A stretch of 64,000 nt of DNA from Rallus limicola (GCA_022605955.1 JAKCOZ010000032.1:1798001-1862000); one strand, 5' to 3'. Shown: positions 1 to 13,100, counted from the first letter of the stretch. Translations and numbers: made by a program. The notes: generated by a model from the sequence alone, not told the origin.

Positions 1-300
1 TCTGGCCACTCTGTGCCAGGGCCCCACCACCCTCATAGTAAAGAATTTCTTCCTAACATCTAATCTAACCCTGGCCTCTTTCAGCTTGAAGCCATTGCCC
101 CTCGTCCTGTCCCTGCACTCCCTGGTGAACAGACCCTCTCCCACTTTCCTGTAGGACCTCTTTAAGTGTTGGTAGGCTGTCATTAGGTCTCCCTGGAGCA
201 TCCTCTTCTGCAGACTGAACAAGCCCAACTCTCTCAGCCTGTCCTCATAGGAGGGGTGCTCCAGCCCCCTGATCATCTTTGTGGCCTCCTCTGGACTTCC
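1..300 (-). mobile_element. CR1 LINE 3' fragment, antisense
   Basis: This stretch reads as the reverse complement of the 3' part of an avian CR1 retrotransposon. On the minus strand it contains the CR1 phrases for a reverse-transcriptase C-terminal tail (an 'LSLQKRML-Q-DL'-like reading) followed by the 'heavily truncated 3' end' layout. It is cut by the left window edge, so its true extent is unknown. The reading frame is degraded. Confidence 0.85.
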
Positions 301-2095
301 CACCTTCGGTGCTGGATTCCATCTCTTAATGCAATTTTATTACCCACAGGCAAGAGAAAAGGTGACTCGACATAATCTCCTTGCTCTTGACCTTTTTTTT
401 GGATGTTTAGGCAGATTTAAGCTGCCAAGGCAAGGAAGACCTTTGCCTGGCAAGGTTTTGGGAACAATGCTCTCTTGCCAGTGCACACACTTTGAAGCTT
501 GAAGTAGCTATTTCTCTTAGGTGCCAGCAGTCAAATGCAAATCTAATGTCACACAGGTCATGTCCTGATGAAGGACAAAGATAATAGGTCAAGGCTGGGT
601 GGCTGCATCGCTTCTTCAGGCATTTTTGTGGGGATTGTTGTCCTGCTATTAAAGCCTGATCTGGGAAGGTGGAGATGAAGCAGAGCACCAGCTATGTACC
701 TGAGAGTGATACTCCCAGATGTTGAGTACTATAGTAAGAAAATGATGTAATCGTTTCAGGCTGTCCCCTGTTTTAGCCCTTAGGCTAATTCTGTCCTGTC
801 TGAAGTGTGTGGGCGGGGAAAAACCCCCAATATAAACCCACCTTTTGTGAGTGCTTTGGAAAAAGTTCATTAGATGTTTCTTTTTATTTGTTCAGGGCTT
901 TACAGGGTATTAACTTGTATCTGTCTGGACACGTGCAGTATTTAAATGTGTAATGATTAAACATGTTCAAAAGGTGTTCCCAAAGCTCACTTTTAATTAC
1001 CTGTAATACCTGTCAAACTGTCATCTCTTCTCCCTCCTGGCCCCACCTCACTCGTGGGAAAACACGGGCTGGCTTCCTTACTGTGCCTTGAGGTCACTGA
1101 ACCCATACTGGAGTAGATCATGGAGGGGAAATATCACAAAGATAAGATCGGCTGGAGTCATCAAGGAGCATTTTGGTAAAATACCTACGCATTTCTTGTT
1201 ACAAGTGAGCTATCAAGTTGGCCTTTGTCCTCACCAGGTGTCCCCTGAGGTGTCTAACATAGACATGAGCCTGTCTATGTTACAAGGAATCTGCAGCCTC
1301 TAGTACACCTTCTAATCAACCTGTCGATTCCTCATATGTATGCTCGGTGGGAGGAATTTACAGGCTTGGTGCCAACTGGATTTCATTTAAGAAACCTTTA
1401 GGTACTGAACAATTACCAGTTCTACTCTAGAATCCCTCTAAACGCAGGATGAGGCTGGGAAGGTCCATCTGTTGAGTGATGCGGAGCTGAGTAGCTAAAC
1501 ATCTGCTGGAAAAAAGATGCAGAGACCTCCTGGGTGGCTCACCTCAGTCCACGCTGCCCATCTCCTCAGATTTTAAGTGACACGGACTGACCTGGACTTG
1601 ATTCTCCTGCCTGCTGGAGGCACAGCTTAACTGATAAAATCCTTCCCAAAGGAGCTATGAAAGAAGTCTGAGGGTTAGTTCAATTGAACCAGGGTCTGCC
1701 AGCTCCCTTTTAACAATGAGCTACAGAAGGAGAATGAGCCTGTGTGGGGTTTTGTAATTTTTCAATTAGGGGGAAAAGCTCTTTGAGAAAGGGACAAGTT
1801 GGGCAATTTAACCAAAGTCCTTTTTTTGTTGTGTATCTTTGAAACAGAATTTTTGCAGTGAATTAAAGACAGGGAATTGGCTGGACTCACTGGCACAACA
1901 AGGTGCTCTCTGTTCTCCTTGAGTTCTTGCAGACATAATACTTGATGTTGAGACCCTTCATCATCCACCACACACACACACACTCCCCTCTCCTCCCTAG
2001 TATTTGAAGGTCAGTGATAAACCCCTGAGCTGCTTGAGCTCCTGGACTTTGTGGAGGAGCTGGTCATGAACATGTTGTTACATTTGGGTTGGGGT
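301..2095. other. Non-coding stretch upstream of SGMS1
   Basis: No exon with splice signals or a recognisable protein is visible. The only structure is a short (CA)n run at 1969-1983. It may be intergenic or lie in a long SGMS1 5' intron if a more distal promoter exists. Confidence 0.5.
1969..1983. repeat. (CA)n microsatellite
   Basis: About seven CA units in a row. It is a short simple repeat with no other visible signal. Confidence 0.9.
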
Positions 2096-2430
2096 TGTTC
2101 AGCCTGGAGCGGGGGTTGTTCAGCCTGGAGAAGAGAAGGCTCTGGGGAGATCTTATAGCAGCCTTCCAGTACCTGAGTGGGCTACAAGGAAGCCGGGGAG
2201 GGACTTTTTAGAAGGGCATGTAATGATCAAATGAGGGGAATGGTTTTAAATTGGAAGGGGTTAGATTTAGATGGGATATTAGGAAAAAAATCTCCCTGGA
2301 GGTGTTCAAGGCCGGATTGGATAGGTCTTGAGCAGCCTGGTTGGGTGAGAGGTGTCCTTGCCCCATGGCAGGGGGTTGGAACTTGATGATTTTTAAGGTC
2401 CCCTCCAGCCCTGACCATTCTATGATTTGA
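2096..2430 (+). mobile_element. CR1 LINE 3' fragment, sense
   Basis: A diverged, 5'-truncated CR1 tail. It starts in the 'ttcagcctggagaagagaagg' region, passes the 'ctccctggaggtgttcaagg' segment, and ends in 'ccattctatgatttga', a decayed form of the CR1 3' octamer. A 20-bp stretch at its start is duplicated in tandem (see findings). Confidence 0.88.
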
Positions 2431-3659
2431 TACCTGGCTGTCTACATGTGTCAGGACCAAGGATGGATGGGCTGTGCCTAGGGGCACATGTCTGAAAAAA
2501 CCCAAACCAACTACTCAAAAATACTTATTTTCCATGTGACACGATTGGCATGGAAGTACTTCTGCCTGTGGCTTCTTAAGACACTTTTTCTGCCCTGTGT
2601 TTCTTCGATAGGGCTCTGCACATTCCTCTTTACTGATGACAGTGGGCATCCTCTCCTAGGGTGAAGTTCAGAGAATCTGATGCTGCTAGTTGTTGATGCT
2701 GGGTTCTGTTTTTTTCCCCCTCATTATCTCATCCATGGAGATAATGGAATATTTCTTTTGCTTCCAGCAGCCAGTGAAGAGCCCTTGCTCTCATGTGAGC
2801 TGCTGGAAAACACTCTGCCAGAGCTGGTCATCCCATCAGTCTCTCCAACATGTGGCTTCAGGCTGCTTTGGATTGTGGTTTTGTACTGAATTACAGGAAC
2901 CTCCCCACTGTCTGTGGCGGGCGGCCAGTAGACGTGCTCCACTCCCTCTTGTGCTCTCCAGGGATGCCTCACACCTTCCTTTACTGCTTATCTTTGCTGC
3001 CCGTTATGCTTGGGTGTAGGAGGTGCTAGCATCCCCCCAGTGCTATCCGCTGCCAGCCCTTGGTGTGCCTTTTGGGGTAAAGGCTAGATGTGTGCCCTCA
3101 GGGATCAGGGGGATGCTGTGGGCTCTCAGGGTCTGGGGGATGTTGGGGACCTGGGGGATGCTGTGTGCTCTTGGGGTCTGGGAGATGTAGGGGACCCAGG
3201 GGATGCTGTGTGCCCTTGGGGACCGGAGATGCTGCCTGCCCTGGGACTGTGCCACTGACAGCTGTGGGACGTGGCCAAAATCTTCATTGAAAGGTTGGGG
3301 AATTTAGTGTTTCGCTTTGTTTTAGCATGGTGAAGTATGACTTTTTTTTTTTTTGCCTTGTGGTTTCATTTTGGGGTTTATTTCTTTTTCTTCTTCTTTT
3401 TTTTTAATGCTTTTTTCCCCAGGGCAGGACTTAACATCTGGTATTTATATGTGCATTGGTAAATGAATCCTTCCTCCCAGTGCTGACTCTTTCAGCTCCA
3501 CGCTGTCCCCTCGACTCTTTCAGAAGTAGCACTAACCCACAGCTTTCCTTCAGGTTACTTGTGCACATTAAGAATCCCCACACCTGAACCCATAAAACAA
3601 CTTTATCTGCCCCCACTTCAGTGGTTATTTTGCTGGTAAAACCCAGAAGTGTCAGGAGG
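2431..3659. other. Non-coding stretch before the CpG-rich block
   Basis: No coding exon is recognisable. It contains the 45-bp minisatellite at 3091-3241 and pyrimidine-rich runs around 3340 and 3385-3420. Confidence 0.5.
3091..3241. repeat. 45-bp G-rich minisatellite, about 3.3 copies
   Basis: The core 'ggatgctgtg' recurs at 3111, 3156 and 3201, an exact 45-bp spacing. Each unit also carries a 'ggggtctgggagatg'-like half and a 'ggggaccc'-like half. A partial unit precedes the first core. Copies differ by several substitutions, so the array is not recent. Confidence 0.85.
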
Positions 3660-3706
3660 TGTTACACGTAGGAAACGGCAGCCCTCCGGCCGGGCTGGCG
3701 CTCCCA

Positions 3707-3753
3707 TCCTCCTCCTCCTCCTCCTCCTCCTCCTCCTCCTCCTCCTCCTCCTC
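3707..3753. repeat. (TCC)n/(GGA)n trinucleotide tract
   Basis: Nearly 16 uninterrupted TCC units. It is a pure homopurine-homopyrimidine tract inside the CpG-rich block, a class of sequence able to form triplex DNA. Open frames through it (poly-Leu, poly-Gly, poly-Glu) are repeat artefacts. Confidence 0.95.
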
Positions 3754-3889
3754 GGTCTCCTCCTCTCGGCTGACGCACTCGGCGGGATGAGAGGCATGGC
3801 TGGGGAGGGAGCGGCAGCAGCAGCAGCAGCGGGCGTTCTCTCGGTCGCCTGTGGAGCACCGCTCACCTCTCGGGCTTTTTCCTTTCCAG

Positions 3890-4019
3890 GCGTTTCCCGC
3901 ACGGAGCTGGCGAGCAGTGTGGAGGAGCAGCGGCAGAGCCTGGCGTGACCTTGCTGGCTTAGGGAAGTTGAAAAGCAACTTTTCATTTGAAGGAAGTTCA
4001 GCTCACCGACGAGACGCCG
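3890..4019 (+). other. SGMS1: Candidate SGMS1 5' noncoding exon
   Basis: The 3' boundary is a good donor (GCCG|GTGAGA at 4019/4020). The 5' boundary could be an acceptor (tttttcctttccAG at 3888-3889), or transcription could start inside the block, making this the first exon. Mammalian SGMS1 is known to have several alternative 5' noncoding exons. An alternative donor lies at 4125/4126 (CGCT|GTAAGT). A transcript is needed to fix the ends. Confidence 0.35.
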
Positions 4020-4145
4020 GTGAGATCCTCGGGGTCTGGGAGCCGCTTTGCTGAAGCCTTGGAGGGATCGTAAAGGGTGTCTGCTTGCTGAGGCCTCGCT
4101 GCTGTCTCCCTCCCGTCTCTCTCGCTGTAAGTGTCGCGTCCGGCT

Positions 4146-7100
4146 GGTAGCTGGGAAGAGGAAAAGTTATCTGCTGCCTAATTCTGTCCCACTCTCCTTC
4201 CCACCCCCCCCACTCCGTGTCACTCTTGGGCTCCAGATGATCCCGTTTGAGTCAGAAGGCATGTTCGGCTCCTGCTGTAGGGGCTGCGTTGTAGAAGCAA
4301 GCAGTAAGGCTCAGATACAAGAAGATGTAAAATACAGCTCTGGGGGATTATTTTGTTTTAAAGGTGCCACTCAAGCTTGTGGTTAGTCTCTTGGTGGTTG
4401 CTTTTTTGGGTGGGTTCTTTTTTTTTTTTCTTTGAAACAAAATCCAGGCAGGCTGCCAGTGAGCAGGACAGATGTATCCAGCCGGTGAGTACCCCGGTAT
4501 CGTGTCCAGGGTCCGGTGTGTTTCCATCAGACAGGTCCATCTGTTGCCATGGCCAGGCACTGAGGCACGGCAGTCTCTCCGTGGTTACCTGGCGAGGCGG
4601 TGGCTTGCAGGAACTAAAAGTCAAAAACTGGTCTTTTGTGCCACCTTGGGCACTTTCCCTCCCACCCCCCGCTCTCCTCCTTATACTCCTGCCAGATAGC
4701 CCCAGTGCGACGGCAGCAAGCGCTCGTGTGAGACAGTCAGCGTCTTTTAGATGTGATGTGAGTGAGGTTTGTTTAGCGGCTGTACATAGGAAGAGGCAGT
4801 GCTGTGTGACTGTGCCACTCTGCCTGTGTCAGTGTCACCCACTGCACAAAAAACGTGAATGCTTTGGTTGTAAAGAAGGGTGGCCCTGGGCGTATAGAGG
4901 AATGCAGTGAGTCACAGGGAAACCCCAGAAATCCTTTCCCTGAGCTGAATGGGCTTCGTCAAAGAGGAAAATAACCTTATCTGTAAGCTGTGACTTAGGA
5001 GATGCACAGCTGAGTCTTTCCAGGGCGTGTGATCCTGGCAAAGCCTCCTTCTCATCATAAACCCCTTTTCAACCAAACGCTTCAATCTGAAACTTTCTAA
5101 CAGGTTTATAGAGATAAGTTTGGGGAAGAAACCGGAAAACCTGTGCCTGTGGTAGCTCATCTCTGTGTGTGTCTCTGGATACTGTGCACATATACACCCC
5201 TGTGTATACATCCAGAACATCTACTCCAGGCATCGGTTTTTAGTCTCTGTGTATGTATATGTGTCCATGTGTATATTTATAAAAAGTGTTGGCTTGTTTG
5301 GGTTTTTTTTTTAAAGCAGAATGAGGTAAACAAGCTTAGAGGAGCATTAATTTCCTCCTGTCCTGTCAAGTAATACCATGCCTGCTTCATTCGTGAGCTG
5401 ATTTGGTTACGTCGGCACAGGCAGGAAGGCAGACCATAACAAAACACACTTTTATCAAACAGAGCCTTGTCAGGTAAATCATTAACGTGCGGCCCCAGTG
5501 CTGGTAAAACCTGCTAAAGAGGTTTCTTACCCCTGAAACTCCCTTTTTCCAGGAGGCAAGGAGTGAAGTTACTTCGAGACCTTGGTTTCCTGCGTGAGTG
5601 TTTGCTGCTCTCGTGGTTTCTGTGCGGGTTAATAACGTGGTGTAGTGCAGTGGCTTAGGGATGGGAGAGGACCTCCTTCCCCTTCACGCTCTGCTGTGTA
5701 GTTGGATAATATTTTTGTTTCACATGAGCAACAAACTTGGGCTCCAGAACAGTTTTTTGGGAGGGGTGTGTCTGTGTGTAAATTAGTTTCAACTCTTCAT
5801 TGAATTAACTCAAGGCCAGGAAAGGTTTTGCATAAAATGATGACGAAGACTTGTGGCTATCCCAGGCAAATGAGGGCAGAGCTCTTTACCAAGCTGTCAC
5901 CGGTGCCCGTTGTGGGGAGTAGGCTGTCTGAACAACCGGCTTCCTGCACTGCCTGCGGATACAGGCTGTTCTGTCCCATCAAAACAAGGTTTCACTCCCC
6001 TGGCTGCAGCAGCAGCGTGACAATTGATGAATCACAGCAGTTTCCACCTGTAAATTCATTGATGTAACTTAATTTTATATAACCTATGGCCAAACGTGCT
6101 TGTAAGGCCAAGTATAGAAAATACATAGTGTGTGTTAGCGGAGAGCAGCAGGAGTTACCTCACTGGGGATGTCTGCAGCCGTTGCCTGAACAAAAGGAAA
6201 AGGGCCTCCCTCAGTAAGGGCTCAGGCTTGCCCATATCCAAGAGCATGACTCAAAACTTCCAGCGGCACTCCTAAGCTCCCTGAATCGGTGTTGGAGTTG
6301 TGCCTGCATGTGTTTTTTGGTGCCAGGCTCTCAGCCAAAGGTCTGCCTGGTCCCAAAAAGAGATTATCAGCTTTCTCCCTGGAGATGCCTGCTCCTAATA
6401 AGCTCAGAAACCTGGACCCATTCCCTGCTTCATGCTGTCCCACATGGCCAAACTTCTTGCACAGCCTCTGCTCTGCCTCCTCTGGTCTCTGTTGACCTGG
6501 GAAAGCCCAAAACTGCTCTTGCTGCTCAGGAAAGTGCCCTTTTTGCTCAGCTAACTTTGCAGGGCTGATGCATGTTGTCTTTTTGAAGCTGTTGTACCAT
6601 AGGAGAGTGAACTTGAGGGTTCCTGTGTGCCTTGTGTTACTCCAGACCAAGTGTCTGGAGGAGGAGAGGTCCAGACCTGGAGAAGATGAATCCACACTGT
6701 TCCCCCAGAGATGTATTTGTTGCAGGAGGGCTGTGTGCTGGGCACATCCCTTGGAGTTTTTAAGGACAAGAGATGCTGATTGGTATCTCAGCTGGTTCAT
6801 GTGAGGCCAAGAGAGCGACGGTCCTTTGGAAGAACCCGTGCCCTGTATTCAGAGTTGTGGGGGACAGGGTAAAGGCTGACAGCCCTGTCCTCTCTCAGCT
6901 TCCTTGAGCCTTGGTTAAGGATGTCTTTAAGTGTTTTGGAGGGTCTCTGCTGCCCCTTGAACACTTGCTGCTGGCCTGTGGATGACTCTTTTTTTTTTTT
7001 TTTTGGCCGGGGCACTCGGTTGTCTCCAGCTGCTTTCTGCAGCTGTCTGCATGGCAGAGAAGGTGGGGGAAAGGACTAGTTAAAAATAGAAAGGGAGATT

Positions 7101-10100
7101 AAGAAACTTGAGGTATGGTTTCAACAGGGAGCTGAGCTCCTCTGACAACTCGCTGCTGCCACCGAAAGGGGAAGGACTTGCAGTTTCGCCGCCCAGCCTT
7201 GCAGTAAACCAGGAAAAGAGTTTTTCCACCACACCATCACCCAGGCTACAAGGCAGGAGGGAGGGGACTGAACTCCGCTGGCACGGTTCAGGTGCACAGG
7301 GGCTGGAGCTGAATTCAGGTGAGCAGCCGGAACGCTTCGTGTCGGTAAGGTCAGCTCTGTGGGCTGGGGTCGGGTGTAGAGCCAGAGCTGCAGCGTTTGC
7401 CTTGCTCATCAAGTTGTGTGTTGTCTGATGGTTTATAGGCAGAGTTTGAGTAGTTGGAAAAAAACAACCATAAGAAGGACTGGGGCCTTAATTTCATTTA
7501 TTACCTGGACATGTGTTGCTTGGTTATAGTATTACACTTGTAGTAACTTGTATTTTCTGTGTCCTTACATAACGGCAGAAGCCCCTTAAGGAAACCATAC
7601 TTTTCTTTACTGAAAAGCTTGTTTCCTTATGCTTTTTTTGTTGGTTTTTTTTTTTTTTTTTCCTTTGGTTTTGGGGATTTTGAGTTTATTTGTTCTTTTA
7701 ATTCCTTCCTTGTCAGCCTTGGAGTGGTGTGATTCTTGAAGCTGTTGTTGTAGCACACCTGGCCATGCACTGACAACCAGAGAACCATTCTATTCAGTGC
7801 CAGATGACAAGGGAAATACCCAGGGCATCCCAGATACCCCAGGTATCCACCCTAGGTGAAGCCTAAAAATCAGCAACAGCTCTGTACCAAGTTTTCCTTG
7901 CATGGGATGTGACGGAGGGCAAACAGCAGTTAGTTCAATGTAACGAAGTGATGTTGAGCTATGTGGTGTTTAGTCCAGAGAACCTGTAACACTTTCCCCA
8001 GGCAAATGACTTGAGGACAAACTGTTTATTCTTTCCAAGGGGCTGTGGGCATGAGCTGCAGGTAGAAGCATATCCAGAGCTTGGTGGAATTTGCTAGCAA
8101 GTCAAATTTTGCCTCTTGAGTTGTGAAAGGGGAATTATTCTGTCTTTTAAATGTGAATTTAAGAATCGAAGTTGCTCTTTCAGCCTCAGAAATCCTGAAG
8201 ATGAGCAGCTGGTGTTAGTCGGTGAAGTTTCAGAATGTGTCAGCATGCTTTTCATCACCAGAAAGAAAAGTTCATCAGTCCCTGCGATACCTGTAACACA
8301 CTTCCCTTGTACATTTAAAAGATCTCTCCAGCAGTCAAGCAGGTTTTTCACCAGTCAGAATGCTGACACTGTTACACTTCACGTATCTTTAAAAACCACG
8401 AAGTTGAAGCCAGTTAAATTGAATTTATTGATCTTGCTGATGCTTTGGGATTGGTGAGTGTGGAGCATCAAGGATGAGGAGGACTTAGCAGGAAGACCAC
8501 CAGCTAGTTAGCTTTGGTGCAACTCTGATTTCAGCTTCTTGGTCTCCCCAGCTCTCTGGGGTTTTTCCTTATTATTTCTATCTCCTCTTGTGTTTTGAAA
8601 TTTTGTCTTTTAATCTCAGCCACGTGCTTTTCTTTGGGAACATTGGTCTGCCTGTTCTAAACTAGTCACACCCTGCCTAAATCCGCCACGAAATCCTGTC
8701 ATTGTTCAGCCCTCCACAGTGCCTGTTGTACTTAGAGCAGCAAAGATCTGAGCCAGCCAAGCCTTGAGGAACTTCTGGTTTGTGTTTGTACGGCTGGGGA
8801 GAGAGAGAGGAGAGAGGTTTTGGGTGGCAAGTGTATCTGAGCTCCCGTCAAGCTTGAAGCAAATGATAATACTGCGAATGCAAAATGAGAAATGAAAGCA
8901 GCTTTGTTGTGTTAGAGTCTCTTTGCCTTCTCAGTTCTCCTCGCAGGGTCAGAAAACAGACACTGTGGAACTGTTAAAGGACTGGATTTCAGAGGTGTGA
9001 GGAGCCCCTTGTAACCCAGGAGAAGAGTTTGCCTGTTGGGATTTTGGAGTGACTAAATTGACATAAACGGCCCTCTCCCGAATCCTATATATTTTTAAAG
9101 GGTAAAATTGCCTTCTGTGTGCGGTGAATGCTAGCTGCCCCGCAGGGGGACTGCAGACGTGTCCCCTGCCTGGGGTGGGCTGGCTTGTGGGACTTGTGAG
9201 GGAAAGGTGGGAAAAGAATCGATCCAATCATTCAGCGTTACTTAAGCTAAAAGTGCTCGGTTACTGAATTAGATTTATCAGGAGCAAAGTGACTGTGGGC
9301 TCAGGCTTGGGTTAATGTTTAATGCTGTGTAACGTTCCTCCCAGGCGGAAGAGAGCCATCAGCATCGCTGCAATCCCATCTGAGGAGTTTATTTTGAGCG
9401 GTTAGAGCCCTGCCGTGGCTTTTGTTTCAGTGCAGACCGAGCTAATTGATGAACATCATTTATCTGCAGTCCTCAGGATCCTTTCAAACCCTTGGAGGAG
9501 GAAGAGGAGGAGGCAGCCTGGGCTCACTGGGACTTGCTGGCGCTGCTGCTAGCTGTCATAAAGTTACTGAAAATATTCTGCCCTGTGTTTCAGGTGGTGG
9601 TTTCACACAGTCCTGGGCTCTGAAGCCTGCTGACCTTTAACTGGGGCATGTGCTGCTTGGCTGGGGAGGATCAGACACACGGGGCTGAAATGAGCTGCAG
9701 AGGTTGGGGGAACAGAGGGAGGGAAGAGTGGATGCTGCTACTGATGAAAGGAGAAGTAAGGAAGAGGGGCACAAACACCCACGTTGTCTCCTGTGGGATG
9801 AACACTTGTGACTTTTCTTTCTGATTTTATTTTTTTTGCCTTTTTCCTGTCCTTGCTTGACTCCAGCATAAAGCAGTTTGTCTCCTAGAGCTTACTCTAG
9901 TGATGAATCACAGCTCTGTATCTGTAAATCCAGCTTCATGCAGAGCTTTCAAACAGGGAGGATCTCCTGTCTATAAGTACCTCTCAGAATAGGTAAGCAG
10001 AAGTGATTTTATACTCAGAAGCCGCTTTGGCATGAAGGTGCCTTTCAGTGTTGTTGAACTTCTGATTCATTAGAGGAGGCAGCCGGGAGCTGACACATGG

Positions 10101-13100
10101 CTTCAGATTTTCCCCATGCTAGGGACAGACTTGCTATTTCTGGATCTTCAGCAGGGACCTGTTAAGCTTTATAGTCCCATATGGTGGCAAAGACTAGATG
10201 TGGAATCCTTTACAGACCTTAGCACCCCTGCCTTGGAGGTTTGCCTGGCCTGTCCTGTAGTGGAGAAGTTGCAAAGCAGAGTCTTCATCCTCAACTTGTT
10301 CATCTGGCTTTGCAAATACAAAGTAGCAAAAAGGTAGTCTGGAAATATTTCAGACCTGATCCCATTTCCAAGGTGGGAGGTGATTTTCAAGGAGGTGCAC
10401 AGTTAGTTCTCGTGGCTGGGCTTGGAGGAGGTGCCAGCCACCAGTTGTTTGGAAGCTGCTGTGCCTTTTGCATCAAGATTTGCAAATACGAGAAGGGAAA
10501 GATGTATTGCTCTGCAAACACGAGCGCTGCAGCGGTTTCATTTGTCAGCTGGCTGCCTGAAATAAAAGAAAATAATAAGAAAAAAGAGATGCCAGTGATT
10601 AGGGGCAAGCCTTCCCAGGTAGCTATCACTCTTCCCCAGGGAAGTTTGCCAAAGCAATCCCAACTGTGAACACTTCAGGCTGTGGAGACATTGTATTTGC
10701 GCTCACGTGCGTGGCAGAGCTGGGAAACAGCTACAGCAGCCAGTTTCGGTAGGGGAGGCCAGAACGCCTGCAATATCTTCAGGCAGCTTCTCAGGGAAAT
10801 CAGACACAAGGAGCTTTTCAACCATTCCAGTGTAATTACCAAACTGGTGAGTGTCCAGTTTGGCGGAGATCCACACCAAAATCATCCCATGTTTGTCTTG
10901 AGGTTTGATTCTGCCTTTCACCCCCCCCGGCCTGACTAAATAATACCCGAACCGCAGTGGTTGCTGCTGTTTCTGGGCAGCGTGGATCACGAAGGCAAAT
11001 ACAAATGTCAATATAAAACTGGCCTGCCTGCTCACCGACCCTGCAGCCCGTGCCCTCCCTTTGGGGACGTACGTCCCGTTGTCCTCAATGATTTATGCAG
11101 CATCTGCACTAACAGGGCCGGTCGCTTAGGGAGGTGTACGCATTTATATTTGACGTCTCTGCCTGCCCTTCATATTTTATTTAATGAAGAGTGTAAGGAA
11201 ATTGGTTACTTGGCAAAAACTGGCTTTTAGCGAGCAGGTTTCCTGGTTTGGGGCCGGTGCTGCCTGTGGCGCTGCCCTCCCCGTTGGCTGTACTGCTCTT
11301 TCTCAGGACCTTTGTAAACATTGATCCTTCCTTTGCACTCCCCCAGAAATTGAGGAGAGCCGTCAGCCCTGCTGTGGCCAACCCATCACCCAGAAAACAC
11401 CCAAAATCCTCCGTGACAGACAGGAACCTGATATCCTCCCACCCCCCTGTAGCTGCTGGCTTTTCTGATCCGAGATCAGCATTTTTCCCCCTTAAATCTT
11501 AATTTGTGTGGTGCTGTGGGTGGGTGGCACATCTTGGCACTCCTGGTTATCTGTGTGCTGTGTCTGGACCGGGCCGTTCACATGCTGCTTCTGCTGAGAC
11601 GGTGTGAGGTCAGGCTTTTGCATGTCATCTGCTGAAGATCAATTCAGACCAGCATGAGCTTTTCTCAGGATCAAATTAAATCCAGTCCCTCTGCTTGTTT
11701 CACTGGTGATGTGAAACAAAGCCTATGAGACCACACTTGTTTTCAGTGCTGTTGTGGTGCCATGTAGGGTGAGCTGCATATTTCATCAGAGTTTCTGCTA
11801 CGGCACTTTTATCCCCTCACCCACATTAAATATTTGTGAATGTAGGTATTTTCAGACTCAGTGGAAAGGTTTTGGAGTGCCTAAGGATGGATAATAATAT
11901 ACTTGCTTTTAAAAGCAAATTGTGTGTGTGTATGTGTGTATATTCTGCATGGCCTCTGGTAATGAAGCCCCATCCTCGCCCCCGCAAAACCCACCCAAAC
12001 AAAATCCCAGCAAGTCCCTAATGGAAATTACTGTGACTGTGTCATATTTTTTGGTATGGATTTGATCTTACACTTCTCAGAAGAGTTTGGGGTTTCCCCC
12101 CCCATCAGCAGTCATTGCAGCACCTCTCTGCTACTTGCAGAAGCACTGGCGGTGCCAAAAGACTGATGGTGAATTTTCGTTATCTATGTGTAAGACTATT
12201 TACAGTTTTAAAACCCCTTTAAGTGGGTTTAACCTTTTATCAGGGTTAGAAGACTTTGGGGGCGCTCTTAGGGTTTGCCTAATGTCAGAGCAGGTTTCAG
12301 GGGTAGTCCTGTAGAGCCAGTCTGGCTGTGGGATGGGTTGGTAAAGCAGCAGCTGCAGCAGGTTGGTCCCCATGAGTTCTGTACTTGTGAATACTCTGTT
12401 TGCTGATGTGTTTGAGAGGTGTATACCTGCTTCCCAGGCCTGGAGGGAATGTAGCGTAGTCACAGAGCCTGTACAAGGCATCTGGACAGGGTTTTACCAG
12501 CATCCCTCCCGCTCTCATCAGAGGATTTTCTGCCTTACTGTAACATCCTGGCCCCTCTGCTGCTCAGATGAACCCCACCACATCAGAGAGATCTGTGGAA
12601 TTGTTATTCCCTGGTTTTGTTTTCTTCCTCAGGTCTGCAGCAGGGATATTGTGTCCTCCTGGATGTCTCTATAGAGCACATCTTCGGAGTGTTTACTGAT
12701 GGGAAGGGCTTGTTCCCGATGAGCCTTTTGCATCTGGCCGCTGAAGGGTCATGTCGAGGAGTACTATGCTCTCCTGCTTCTGCTTCCTTACCTACTTCCC
12801 CATTCACCTTTTAGCTTCAGCTTGGGCAGCTTTTTTCAGCTGTGCTCCGCTTCTCTTGTGGTCTCTCGTCCTTTCCACGGGTCAGCAGTGACTTTGCAGA
12901 CAGCACTGATCGGTCTGGGAGAGGGGAGCTCACTGCATGGCAGGGAAGGTCAGAGTTCAGCTATTTTCGATCTGTACCTCCTTGGCATTGCTGCTTTACG
13001 TTTGTTACGCCTCGCTGTCGCTAATACCTTGCTAATCTGGGCTTCGCCCATCTGCTTGCAGAAAGCTATGGCATCCACGTGATAGCAGATTTAAATCCCT

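Larger units (their letters stand above)
3660..4145 (+). promoter_or_regulatory. SGMS1: CpG-rich block, candidate SGMS1 promoter
   Basis: CpG dinucleotides are dense here (roughly 35 in under 500 bp) and sparse in the flanking sequence, which is the usual mark of a vertebrate CpG-island promoter. The block contains a (TCC)n tract, a short (CAG)n run and good splice-donor sequences at 4019/4020 and 4125/4126. No TATA box is seen. Assignment to SGMS1 rests on orientation of the donors and on being the only such block upstream of the SGMS1 coding exons in the window. A more distal main promoter outside the window cannot be excluded. Confidence 0.5.

Noticed and set aside
3618..3986. Poly-Leu, poly-Gly, poly-Arg and poly-Glu frames over the TCC tract
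   Set aside because: All frames are open because the trinucleotide repeat lacks stop codons. This is a repeat artefact.
6222..6800. Minus-strand open frame of 192 codons
   Set aside because: There is no recognisable family or codon structure, and no associated promoter or splice signals. I considered a retroelement fragment but found no motif.
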